Assembly: GCA_002917775.1 (NCBI GenBank)
Contig: KZ627146.1
Coordinates: 657,103-715,336 of the forward strand
Direction: 5' to 3'
DNA length: 58,234 nt
From: Glaciozyma antarctica PI12
Lineage: Eukaryota; Basidiomycota; Microbotryomycetes; Kriegeriales; Camptobasidiaceae
Made by a program: the position numbers and the translations under genes
The notes under the pieces: model-generated
Told to the model about the DNA's origin: nothing
What the model saw: the letters and a program-made list of their open reading frames with translations, nothing else
Databases searched by the model: none
In this document: positions 1 to 10,694 of the stretch, in pieces
Numbering within the stretch: position 1 is the first letter of the stretch
Layout: every line of letters starts with the position of its first letter

Positions 1-275
1 CCAGACAACAGAGCACTCACTCCGATTCCGTACCATCCGCGTCCTCTGCTCCTTGTCGCCGCCAGTGAGCTTGGTAACGGGCCTCCCGCTCTCAGCACCC
101 CCTCTGCTGCGGGCCCCTCCCCTCGACTACGCTTGATCGTAGGCTTGACATCTTCGTCCTCGTCGTCCTCGTCCATCTGCGATACCGAATCCCATCGCCT
201 CGAACGAGAGGCTGCGGGAGATTGGGAGGCTTCCGAGTGGGATTCGAAGTCGCCGATGAGCGATGCGCGAGTCAT
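1..275 (-). CDS. Probable bZIP transcription factor, 5' part only (runs off the left edge)
   Basis: Reading leftward from an ATG at 275, the first frame encodes a Ser/acidic-rich leader with an Asp/Glu run (EDDEDED) and a basic patch. Just before a good donor (GTGAGTGC, first intron base at 20) another frame reads TRMVRNR, which resembles the start of a bZIP basic region of the Hac1/XBP1 kind (N-x7-R region would lie across the intron). The two stretches are in different frames, so an unseen short intron or an indel lies near 110-150. The rest of the basic region and the zipper are outside the window. The bZIP reading is an inference from a few residues. An alternative is that the Asp/Glu exon belongs to a different, unrecognised protein. 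Confidence 0.4.
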   Translation of the reverse strand, partial: MTRASLIGDFESHSEASQSPAASRSRRWDSVSQMDEDDEDEDVKPTIKRSRGEGPAAEGVLRAGGPLPSSLAATRSRGRGWYGIGVSALLS

Positions 276-485
276 GGGCGGGGCGTGAGGGCTGCTGGGA
301 GGGGGCGGGGAGGGGGACGGGGAGCAAGAGGGCGTTGAGGATGGGTGGTGGTGAGGCGAATGGGAAGAAGATGAGAGGGAAGTTGGTACGCAAGACCAGA
401 AGGACGAGGAACGTGCAACTTGGCAAGGGCCCGATAGTTTAGCGCACCCCAATTTGAAGTTAACGATTAGAAGCTGCTTTCGAAC

Positions 486-782
486 ATGAAAAAGGAGCCC
501 GATGCACACGACAACGACAGCGGTAGACATCTTCACAAAGAGACGAGGAGCGACAGCACGAAGGCACCAAAAAAACGAGGGCAACGAAAAAACGAGATCG
601 GACTCCGGCGCAGTGTGGACTGCGACGCGGTGCTGAAGCTCAGGCAGGATGCTCGGGCCAGAGGAAGGCACAGGAGCTTGTCAAGGAGGTCAAGTATAGA
701 CTACGAGCGAGTGCTAGCAGCTCAACCGACGCGCTGGACGAGCTGCTAGCTGTGTTACAGAGCATGAGCGATGCCGAGCCCT
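486..782 (+). CDS. Weak small coding candidate, unrecognised
   Basis: An ATG at 486 opens a Lys/Arg-rich frame, while the most protein-like peptide (a helix with VKEVKYRL and DALDELLAVLQSM) lies in a different frame and stops at about 782. Joining them would need an intron for which I see no good donor and branch pair. It would be divergent from the bZIP gene and convergent with the MYND gene. No family is recognised. It may be a real short gene with a wrong model, or chance. Confidence 0.2.
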
Positions 783-1096
783 CATAAGCAGGGGATATCT
801 CAGAAGAGGACAGGCAGCAGCAGTGGTGCGGTGGTGCCTGGTGCCACAACACGACGACAAGCAGAGGGAGCGCGCCGGGAGCTCGATGGTGCACTGATCC
901 AACAAACTCAGTCTCAGTCCCGGATCCCGGAAGCGGCGTCACGTCGCGATTCAGGCACGAAATGAGCACCGCCGGTCTCAGCAAGTACGCGTCCCTCAAG
1001 AGCAGGCGACGGAGAAGCAGAACGACAAGCGTTCGAGCAGACCCCTCCTCGAAACACGCGCCAGGAAGCAGCATCCAGCCTGCGTCGGAACCTGCA
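783..1096. other. Intergenic, 3' side of the MYND gene
   Basis: About 310 bp between the weak plus-strand candidate and the stop of the MYND-finger gene. Open frames exist on both strands but none shows a domain, a convincing exon border or a start with context; presumably 3' untranslated sequence. Confidence 0.4.
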
Positions 1097-1966
1097 TCAG
1101 TCCATTTTGCTGCGAGGACCGCTGTTGGCCGCCACAGTTTGTCCAAAAAGCCGCATCAGGTTCTTCCGCCTTGCTTCCTCGATGGAGACGTCGTCGTCTT
1201 GAGCTAGGTCGAGACACACGGGTCGATGAGCTGCTTTCCAGTCCTTTCCTTGACACTGTGTCGCGCGAAGGGTCAGCTGGGAATCAACGAAGCTGAGCGC
1301 GCTTTGGCGATAAAAGAGCTCACGAATAGACTGCAATACTGTGAAGGAGTCAGCACTATCCTGGAATCGAGACGGCAGAACGCACAGAGACCTGCTTGCA
1401 CCGAGCGCACCGCTTGAACCGCACTGGCTCCTCATCTCGCTCCTTATGGCTCTCGAACGTCCCACAGCTCGCACACGCATTACACATCTCCGGCGCAGGG
1501 ATCAGCACCTCCACGAGCGGGTACGTGATGAGTCCCTGCTTCGACGACACCCCCGTGCTGCAGACACCATCAGCTCCCTCTCCTCAGCTGCCTGCCCATA
1601 AGCACCTTCACAGAACGAAAGCACTCACTCCCGTACCACTCCAGCCTCAACAAGCTTCTCCAGCAACCCCTCGTTCTCACCCCCTTGTTCCCCCACCTTG
1701 CCTGCCCCAATCTTCAACCAGATCCTCACGCGTCCATTCTCCGCCAGCTCAGGAAATGGATCGGCTTGGACGAGCGCGTTGACGATAGTCCACTGTCGTT
1801 CGTTGGGCGAGGAGGTGGAGAGAGGAGTGGGATGGACGAGGAGGTAGGACGCGCCTTTGCGCGCGAGGGCGAGAGTGAGAGGGGAGGTGAGAGGGATGGA
1901 GGGTGTGGAAGGGCCGGCTGGAAGGGACGATTCGGGGAAGGGGAACGTCTTGATAGCTAAGCTCAT
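1097..1966 (-). CDS. MYND zinc-finger protein
   Basis: Four exons splice cleanly to 227 aa: 1966-1629, 1557-1386, 1338-1324 and 1255-1097, all GT-AG. The C-terminal half is a MYND finger: the pairs CNAC and C-x-C around CASC, then RCARCK, then YCS, CQ, W and H-x3-C (DWKAAHRPVC) in the canonical order. The first about 110 residues carry no recognised domain. MYND fingers bind short proline-rich peptides and usually mediate protein contacts; a DNA-binding role cannot be claimed. The third exon is only 15 nt and supplies the YCSLF segment with one zinc ligand; skipping it would keep the frame but lose that ligand. Start chosen at the first ATG of the only open leading frame. Confidence 0.8.
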
Positions 1967-2230
1967 CTTGAGGTGAGGGGAGGGAAGGAGAACGACGAAG
2001 AGGCGAAGTTGCAGTTTCGAAGAACACGTCGCTCTCGAGAGCTCGAGAGCTCACAAAGAACTATGAAACCGATGCAAATACAAGCAAAGTAGAAGAACAA
2101 CACACTGGAATCACCATGCAAAGAAACCGTACTCCGCCTGCGCCAAAAAGTCAATCAGCTGCGAAGCGACACGTCCTTGGAGGCAGCACTCACCTAACCA
2201 GCGTTCACTCGCTGCGAATCCTCCAACCCA

Positions 2231-5200
2231 TCACCCGATACAACTACTCGACACTCTGCGACAGCTTCGCAAGCCCTCCATCGCCGGAAGAAGACTCAGA
2301 ATAGGCTGCTCGATCTTGACGAGATACGCCTGCATCGACGCCCTCGAGGCGTTCATGTTGCCCAACGTGACCTCTTGATTGTCCGCGCGTCTGCGACAAA
2401 TCGTCAGCTCAGCACCCAGGGAAAGCGAGGTGGGTTGAACGCACAGCTGAATATTGGCGATGCGAGAGTTGATCCGTTCCAACGCAGGCGCGAGGAGAGC
2501 GAGAACGGGCGTGCGGAGAATCTCGAGACCTTTCGTCGACCCTCCAATATTGTTGACCTCGCAGGCGACATACGTGCGCAAGCTCTCACGGAAGCTAGAC
2601 GCCCGTGACGATCTCGCTGACCTTGGCGGGAACGATCCTGGCGATCCTGGCGAGAACGTCCTTCTCTACCTCGTCGAGTTCGGTCCGAAGAGATTCGTAG
2701 TGCGTCTGCGCTACGAGGCTGCCGTCTCCGAGACACGTCTTGAGTTCCTCGACCGACTCGAACAGCGCCTTGATGTTGCCCAGCACCGTCTCGCATCCCG
2801 CCTTCGCGAGCTCCGACTGAACGATCTGGATCAAATCGAGCTGAGAGGTCATCTCAGTAGAGTTTGGAACGCGCGAAATCGAGGCAGACTCACTTCGGTG
2901 GTCGGAGGAGTCGCTGCAGCCGCTCGAGACAGTAGCTGAGGAATGCGGCGCGTCAGGGATGCTCGAAACACGGGGGAAGGAAGAACGAACCTGGGCTGCC
3001 TGTTCCTCGTTGAGCTTCGTGTCGGTAATGTGTCCAGTGAGAGTCTGCGAGAGGGACCTGACCTGCGACGCACTTCAAGTTAGCCGAAGCTCCGAGCAAT
3101 CAACGCGAGAGAGCTCACCGTCGACTGGTGCGAGTCCAAGCAGAATAATCAATAACCCAAACGATGTGCCGAAAAAATCATCGACCGTGTGCGCGAACGA
3201 CGACTTGAGCCCTCCGACCTCGATCTCGAGCCTGATCAACGCTTCCTCCCTCTCTCCCACCTGCTTCTGCGCCCTCGCCAACACTCCCTCCAACACCGAA
3301 TCCGACGGCATCGTCGAACGAGCCTCGTTCGCACCGGCGACATCCCGTCGAAGGCGGTCGAGCCCAGTAGTGATCTCGAGACTGATGTTCTCGCGCGTGG
3401 CCTTGACGTAGTGCTTGGTGTGCTCGCGAATCTGGTCCTTGAGGAACTTGCGCATCTCTTCCATCTCGAGTACCGCGGGAAGGTTGACGGACGGAGGGCA
3501 AGTAGAGGTGGGCGAGGGAAGGGAAGGCGTAGGGAGGCGAGGGTGACGGCTGGCAGGAGAAGGCGACATCGCGGGAGGTGGAGGGGTCTGAAGCTCGCGT
3601 CGGTAAATTCGAGGGTCGGTAGAGGTGGTTGAGCGATGAGTCGCCGCAGAGGCGTCCAGGGTAGGGTTGCTATTCGCCTTCTTGTCGAGGATGACCTTCG
3701 CCTCGCCGCACCACTTCTCGATCTGCTGGAGGCGACCATCGAGTGCCTCCCAGTCCTGCGCGCGCTGTTCCTCGTCCTCCTTGGCGAGTCCAACCTTGAT
3801 TCCCGCGACGGCGACAGCGAGCTTTTCATCCATAGTGCGCTTGAACGAGTTAATCCTCGCGTTCTCCGCATACTTCCTCAGCTCGGCCTCCTTCTCCTCC
3901 TTCTGCGCCAGCTCCGCCCTCATTTGCGATTCTTTCTCCAACTCGTCCTTCTCTCGCGCCTTCGCCTGCTCCGCCGTCGACAACGCCATCTTCTCCATCG
4001 CAGCGCGCAGCATCTCCTCCATCTCTCCTCGCATGCTCTCCTTCGCCTCCTCAATCGCCAGCGCCAGATCCACGGGATCGAGTTCCATGTCGTCCGAATC
4101 CTGCTCGACAAGGCCGGCTCCACCACTGATGAGCTCGAGGAGGGCGTCCATCGTGAGCTTCTTCTCCTCGACCAGCTTCTGACGCGCGACGCGACAATCC
4201 GTGCCGTCGGAGCTAATTGCAGGCGGTTGACGGCGCCGATGAGGTGTTGGAGATGCCTGCGAACAAGTCAGCTGCGAAGGACTGGAGCTGGAATTGAGGC
4301 GTCGACGCACTCGACGAAGGGGGTCGGCTGCGATGACGAAAGGGATTATAGCAGACTGGGTCGAGAGCTGGTGCATTTCGTCGGAGGTAGACGCGAGGTG
4401 AAGGGTGCGAGACTGGGCATGGTGGAGGTGTTCGGTTTTGTAGCGATTGGTGGAGGAAGCGAGGGACCTGGGAGAGCCTGGGGAGGAATGACGGGAGCGG
4501 GAATGTCGGAGATGGCGGGTGGATGGACGCTCTGGCTTTTGGGACCGAGGGCGATGGCGACTGGGGGTCGAGGGGCGGGGCTGCCAATGGTCGGTCGGGA
4601 CATGTCGATGCTGACGCTGTCTGCGGCAGTAGTTGGAGCTTCTTTTGTCGAAGGGAATGCGAAGAGCGGGTTGATGGTTTGGACTTTGGTAGGGGAGGGG
4701 AGTAGGGCGAGTGGTGGGAGCAGCGCGCTCGAGGCGATTGGAGGACCTTGTCGCGAGGAGGAAGGGATGGGAGCTAAGCCGCTGCTTTCGGAGTCGGGAT
4801 TCTTGAAGACTGAGGGCTTGAGGATAAAGAGCTTGCTCTGTGCATAGGTGCGCATCAGTGAAGCTCGCGAGAACGGAAGAGCGGGAAGCAGTCGTACCGA
4901 TTCTGGCTTGCGGCGCCGAGGATCCGTCGCAATGGCGACCGCAGGAGAAGAAGCTGCAGCCTGCTGGTAGAAAAACATTAGCTGGTCTCTTTTGTGTACG
5001 AAAGTCGCTGCTCACCGTCGCGGGAGGTCCCATCTGAGCCGAAGGCAGGGCCTCCGTCCTGAGCTTGACGTTTCTCTCCGCCGCCGCCACCTGCTCGCGA
5101 CCCAGCTCCTCGGCCGCCTTGCGCTTCCTCTTAGGTTCCTCGATCTCCAGGTCGATCAAGATGGTCCTCAACTCCTGCTCCGAAGTGGCGGCGAACACTT

Positions 5201-5747
5201 TCTCGTCCCCAAACTCTGCTCGCGCTGACGCCGGCGGCACTGAGGTGAAGACGACTACCGTCGAGCGCCATCCCGCTGAGTAGATAGCGTAGTCCACTCG
5301 CGGCCTCAAGTCGTAGTCGCCGACGATGATATCTCGGGCGACGCAGTCGAAGCGCCTGCAGATGGCGACGAGGACGTGGATCTTCAGCTGGTGAATCCTG
5401 TTCCGAGGTTCGAAGATGACGATGTGGGGGTTGCCGTAGGATGGTGCGGGAGGTGTTAGGAATGGCATGTAGGCCTGACTTGGACGGGGAGAGCCTTGAT
5501 GGGCGTGCGGGGAAGATGGCTCGGAGAAGGCGAGTTGAAGAGATGATGAGGGTCGGGGTGCCGGGTCGTGTGTTTGAGGAGCTCCTTCGCCGTTCAATCG
5601 CCCGGACGGAGCTGATGGTTGCTGAGGAGAGAGAGCCCCGCGGTTGCCGCCGGGAGAAGAGGGGCCTGGCGCGCGACGGAACGAGGTCGAGGGAGGGGAG
5701 CCAGGCGGTGGTGGAGGAGGCGGTTCCTTTGGCAGCTGAGGAGTCAT
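2231..5747 (-). CDS. Large coiled-coil protein A, unrecognised
   Basis: A minus-strand gene with at least seven introns. The N-terminus is Pro/Ser-rich (start taken at the ATG at 5747; the frame stays open further upstream without a clear start). It is followed by a compact block of about 120 residues (HIVIFEPRNR, AICRRFDC, DYAIYSAGWRS) and a nuclear-localisation-like KRKRK. After a low-complexity middle with introns comes a long charged coiled coil (about 4170-3690), and a helical C-terminal region (3070-2231). Good splice sites are seen at the ends (e.g. exon border at about 2404-2460). Around 2605 the two C-terminal exons meet with an apparent one-base frame problem, and the exon joins near 4210-4400 are ambiguous. 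No family is recognised; structure suggests a scaffold, possibly nuclear. The neighbouring gene B has the same overall plan. Confidence 0.65.
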
Positions 5748-6007
5748 CTCGACGGTTGATGGAGAAGGACGAAGCTGAAGCAGGAGTGGGGTCGAAACAG
5801 AAGAAAGGGAGAACGCGTTCGCGTCGGGCGCGCGCGCCGTCACGGTGTTGGTTCGTGCTCGTGTTCGTGCTCGTCTCTGTGCGAGCACGCAAGCAAGGTA
5901 AGCTAATACAAGAGATTCATTACGACAAGTTTGAAGCAAAGCAAACGTACAACCCCGCCAGACGCCCTCAAAACCCCCCTCTCCCCACCTCGACTCCAGC
6001 CTCGCTG

Positions 6008-8812
6008 TTACGCCCCCTCGCGACTGTCCTCCTTGCCCAAGTGATGAAGAACAAAAGACAACGCTGGCTTCAGAATTTTGAGCTGCTCGTCGATCGAGCC
6101 AGCGAGCTCATGAGTGCGAACTCGATTCATCTCAAAGTCGGCCGTCTCGTGGCGGAGTTCGTCGATGACCCTGCGGACGAAGGATCGCGATCAGCGCAGA
6201 AAACGAGAAGAGCGAAGAGTTGGACGCACGATTCCGTCGCCTTGACGCGGCTCTCCAGCTTGTCGAGGTGGGGGCTGGCTTGGAGGAGCGGCTTGAGGGC
6301 GTTCTGGAGCTTCGCAGGCGAGAGGGCCGCAGCGACCTCGTCGGCGCAGAGAGGCTGAACGACGCTCCTGAGATCCGCCTCCTTGATGGCCTGCTCGACG
6401 TTCTTGGGAAGGTCCATCTCGTTCGCCTCGAGCGACTTGACCTTGATCTCAACGGTGGTCGTCCATTCCTCGTACTCCTGCTTGAAGGCGAGCATCTCCT
6501 GGTCAAGCGCTTCGATCTTGACGGCGGCGGTACCAAGGTTGAGAACGGCGAGGCGATCAGTGATGATGCCTGCGACCTTTTTCGATATCCATCTAGAGAA
6601 GCGAGGGTCAGCGCGCGTGTGGAGTCAGATGAGCAGGTAGCGAGCGAACTGGAGGAACAGCGGAAGCCGACGCAGCTCGCTGAGCCGTCTTGATCTGTAG
6701 AGATTGCGCGTGAGCTCTCGCTTCGCAGGACGAAGAAAGTCGGAGACTTACGTCGCATTCGATCTTGAGGCTCAACTCGTCGCGCACATCGCCGACGTAG
6801 TTCCGAAGTCCAGTCACCTGCGCGCCCCAACAACAGTTAGCGCGCACATTGCAGGCGCAAGACAGGCCAGCTCACCAAACCACGCTGAGTCTCCAACGAT
6901 GACTCTACCCCCGCAAGCTTCTCAAACTCGTCCTCGCAGCGCTTCTTAAGCACCTGCAGCTCCTCGTCCATCCTCCTCTCCGCCTCCGAATCACCAACGA
7001 CAACCTCCTTCTCGCTCCTCTCCTCGCCGCCAGTCACCGTGCCCTTCCCGCGCTTCCTCCTCCTCGCCTCCTTCTCGGCAGCATCCTCGCCATTCGCCAG
7101 CGGCGGGACCCCCGCAGCATCGAGCCTCGCGTCGACGCCACCGAGAAGTCCGTCTCAGCGCTTTCAAAGGTAGTCGCTCGGGCTCGGGAGGTCTACCTCG
7201 TAGAGTTGCTTCTTCAGCTTGTCCCTGACCTTGCGAACGTGGCCGATCGTCGCAAAATCGGCCTCGCGAGGCTCTTGAGAGCCGACGGCGGCAGGCGAGG
7301 CAAGAGTGTTGAGAGATTGAGAGCGGGGAGGAGCGGCGGGACGAGGGGCTTGTGGAGATCCAGGCGAGGCGAGGGAGCCGGCGTTGTTGGGTGCGGGCTT
7401 GCGAGGATCGACTGGTTGAACGAGGGGAGGTTGATGCTGAGGAATTTCGAGAAGATGGGGAGTGGGACGAGGGACTGCTGGAGAGGCGGAAGGTCCAGGA
7501 GGGTCGAGAGGATGGGAAGAGCCGACGGGAGGAGGGTGAGGTGCCGAATCGAAGCCTTCGCCAGCGTCGCAAGTCTCGAGGAACGTACGCTCCATCTCGG
7601 CGAGCTTCTGCTTAAAGACGGTATGCGCGAGTCGATGCGCCTCCCCGAGCGTCATCTGCTGAAACATCTGCTGCGCCACCGGCGAACGAACTTCGGCAAC
7701 GACGTCGCTGCGCACCATCGTCCTGACGGCCTCGAGGAAAGTCTTGTGCGCCGCCTCGCGAACAAAGGCCTCCGTCTGCTTCCACGTCTTCTGCCGCTGC
7801 TCGACGTTGATGTCGATCCGCGTCTCGACCGCCTCGATCCTCCGCACCACCTGCTCCTCCAAACGCCTCTCAGTCCGCTCGTCGCGCCACGCCAACGCAG
7901 TCTCCAGCTCCTTGTCGCCCTCGTCCTTTCGCCTCCTCATGACCTCCTCCACCTGCTTCCTAAGCTCTTCCTCCTGCGCCCCCCTGAACTCCTCAAAACG
8001 CTTCTCTAGCGCAACCCTCTTCCCCTTCTCCTCCTCTAAGCTCCCCATCCTCGCATCCATCATCGCCGTCATCCTCGCCATAGCCTTCTCATCGTACCTC
8101 TCCTCGGGCAGCCTCCCAACGTCCATCCCGCCGACCGTCGCGAGAAGAGCGAGTAACGATCCCCCGGTCTTACTCCGTTGCGAGCTGAGAGAATCACGCG
8201 CGAGCGCCAGGTCCCGCGTCGGGTTCGGAATGTCCTCCTTGACGAACTTGCCCAGCGCAGCCTGCAAGCTCTCGAGCTCCCTACGCCTCATCAGCTCCCT
8301 TCCTCATCGCAAGCCAAACAAACGCACCTCATAAACTACCTCCCAGCTCTCTCCTTCCCATCCTCTGTCCCCCCACTAACGCTCCTAGTCCCAAGCGGCT
8401 CCACCGCCCTCCTCTTAGTCCCGACCACCTCCACCGGTCTCGGCGGCGTATCCGCTCGCTCGACCTGTTGAGCCACTCGGGACGGCGGGAGTCTCGAGGG
8501 TTTAATCGGGAGAGAAGCGTTGCTCTGCGGTGGTAACGGAGGCTGGCGCTGGGCTGCAGGGCCAGTAGGGATACCCTGGTGCGAGGCGTTAGGTCGTCGA
8601 GAGAGGGGCGGGCGTTCGGCCGGGCCGCTAGGTTGTCGAGAGAGGGGAGGTCGGTTATCGGTGGCTCGAGAACCGCGAGCAGGGGAGCGGGAACGGCGGC
8701 GGTCGTGTGAGGGGGAACGGCGGTCGTCCTGGCGGTAGCGGGGGGGAGAGCGGGAGCGACGACGGGGGCTGCTATTGCGCCGGTCGGGTGGGGGCGGGGG
8801 GCGGAAGGACAT
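6008..8812 (-). CDS. RS-rich coiled-coil protein B, unrecognised
   Basis: ATG at 8812 opens an N-terminus rich in Arg-Ser and Pro (RRSRSPP, RRRSRSPARGS), then an intron near 8336-8292 leads into a long charged coiled coil (8290-7600), a Pro/Ser linker, and further helical exons down to a TAA at 6010-6008. The last exons are well supported: the intron with donor GTGCGTCC near 6226 joins to a frame ending in LKPALSFVLHHLG. The join near 7150-7200 does not keep frame with the visible splice sites, so one intron or an indel is unresolved. RS repeats are common in splicing-associated proteins, but the rest shows no RRM or other known domain. Function unknown. Same strand and similar layout as gene A, whose start lies 260 bp downstream of this stop. 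Confidence 0.65.
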
Positions 8813-9080
8813 GTGGTGGTAGCGGTGCCGCCTAGGTCGTGGATTGGTGAGAGGGGAGGAACGAAAGAGACGAAGCGGAGGCCGCGCTGAGGGTAACTCC
8901 GCCTGGTGTCGTAGCTGCTGAGACTTTGGCGTTGCTGCTTCTCTCTATGGGGAGCAAGCGCCAGCGCCGTCTAAGCCAGCTCTCTCTCGAGTACCGTATC
9001 GGAAACGAAGCGAGCTCTCTTCGCAAGATTGGGACGGCATGCAAGGTTCGTTGTTACAACACAGTTCGTCGTCAACACGG

Positions 9081-10569
9081 TCACAGCTCCAACGCCTTGA
9101 GCGCCATCTTCATCGCCCCCTCCTTCGTCTTGTTGCCTAGAATCCCGTTGCGTCAGCTCGCTCCTCGTACCTCGCTCGTAAACCGACTCACCTCCGATGA
9201 ACCCAGCGGCATGAACGAAGACGCCACCCTCAATCCCCGTAATCTCATCAAGCTTGGCGTCCCTGATTCCCCTCCACGCCTCAGGAAGCGCCTTGCGGCT
9301 CTCGAACGACTCGGCGTCCTTGGGGACCGCTTGGATGCGCCACTTGCCAGCTGGGTCGGTGGACTCGGGGTAGAGGACGTAGAGAGGGAGTTCGGCTTCG
9401 GGGATCGCGAGGGATTGCTCGAGGAGGTGGAGGTGCTCCTGTGGACGTTTGGTGAGGACGTCAGTGCGGGTTCACGAGAGGAGGATGGAGTTGAGCGAAG
9501 GTGTTCAGAATCACAGTGTGATATCAGTCCCCGAGGGGTCATTATCAGCTTCTAGTCACAGAGTTGTTTTTGTAATATTCATCCTGACAGTCGCGCGGCG
9601 GGGGGGAACGAGGAGAGGGGGAGAAGGGAGGAACGATGCTCACCTTCCAGGGCGCAAACTCGCTAAAGACGACGACACGTCCACCCGCCTCAATCTCCTT
9701 CCTACTCTCAACCGCACTGAGGACAATCTCTCTGACCGGCAACCACGCCTTGGCCGTGTAATCCACGCGCTCCAAGAACTCTCCTCCAGCCAACTTGCTC
9801 GCGACCTCAAACTTGGCGTCCAGGACCTCGTCGTTGAACTCCTGGTTCCAGCGGGGGTTGAGCTGTCCTACGCGGGCGGAGAGGTCGGTGCGAGAGCGGT
9901 AGAGCGCGGGACCGGATTGCGCAGAGATGCCGTTGTCGATGCCGTCGAGCGCTTCGACAAAATCGGCGTAGAGCTTGGGGTAGAGCGTCGCGATGGTGAG
10001 GTGCGACTCGGGGAGGGAGAGGATGGTCGAGAGGATGGCAGGGCCAAAGTGCCTGTGGAGAGGTCGTCAGAAAAAGGAAAAAAATGTTGGCAGGCCGAAA
10101 CGCACTTGTAGACGAGTCCAGCGCTGCTCAGCTTGGTAACAAAGCCGTGGCCAAAGTTCTCTGCGAACCCGCGCTGGTGGTGGTCGAAGCGGAGGGCGTC
10201 TGCGTCGTAGACTCCTCCGACATCGACGACGACGGTGCAGTCGGCGAGGAGCACGGGATCGCGGGTGCGAACGAGCGTGGCCTGGGCGTAGGTCGGGAGA
10301 AGGCGAAGGAGGAACACGGCGAGTGCCTCGTCGCAGTGGAAAGTCCCTGAGTGGGTGCCGATGACTGGAGACATTCGGGCCTTCTTTGCTGGAGGTGAAG
10401 AGGACGCCAGGGTGCGGACGTGAGGGAGGAGTGAAGGGATGGGCGTAGACCGGCGAAGAGAGAGGCGGGAGAAGACTTTAAAGAGACTCGTGTTGGCTTG
10501 GTGTGTTTCGAAGTCGAGATGGAGGAGGGCAGGAGAGAGACGTAGATCAGGCGAAAATCTCCAAGTCAA
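9081..10569 (-). CDS. MYG1: MYG1 family protein (metal-dependent, DHH-like exonuclease fold)
   Basis: Four exons (10569-10106, 10052-9644, 9438-9192, 9136-9081) sum to 391 codons. The family signature is clear: GTHSGTFHCDEALA, RTRDP, VVDVGG and RFDHHQ, and a C-terminal block ending VFVHAAGFIGG plus NKTKEGAMKMALKAL. MYG1 proteins are conserved from fungi to man, localise to nucleus and mitochondria, and have been described as 3'-5' RNA exonucleases. From the first ATG the leader is Arg/Ser/Leu-rich and Asp/Glu-poor in its second half (FKVFSRLSLRR), followed by PAKKAR just before a second Met at 10374, which would give a 326-aa form starting at the conserved domain. Intron 2 is unusually long for this window (about 205 nt). 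Divergent from LDB17. Confidence 0.92.
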
Positions 10570-10694
10570 TTCAGGACTACAAACTTCAAATTAGAGTTTT
10601 GCAACTTTTGTAATGACGAGTTAACTTGGGCTTGAGCTTGGCTGCGGTCGCTCTTCTTCCTCTCATCTCTCCTCCTCCAAGTCTGCTCAAGACG
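10570..10694. promoter_or_regulatory. Divergent promoter MYG1 / LDB17-like
   Basis: Only 125 bp separate the first possible MYG1 ATG and the LDB17 ATG (320 bp if the inner MYG1 Met is used). Both genes must take their control sequences from here. The segment is AT-richer than the flanking exons; no specific factor site is claimed. Confidence 0.45.

Noticed and set aside
640-1146. A 168-codon minus-strand open frame rich in Leu, Ser and Cys
   Set aside because: It overlaps the end of the MYND gene in another frame, has no domain and no splice support; composition looks like antisense of low-complexity sequence.
3075-5939. Uninterrupted 954-codon frame across gene A
   Set aside because: Several introns with good donors and acceptors lie inside it and shift the real frame, so it should not be read straight through; the first 60 codons are probably 5' leader.
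8926-9555. A 209-codon plus-strand frame over the MYG1 C-terminus
   Set aside because: Antisense shadow of the MYG1 exons, whose motifs are unmistakable on the minus strand.
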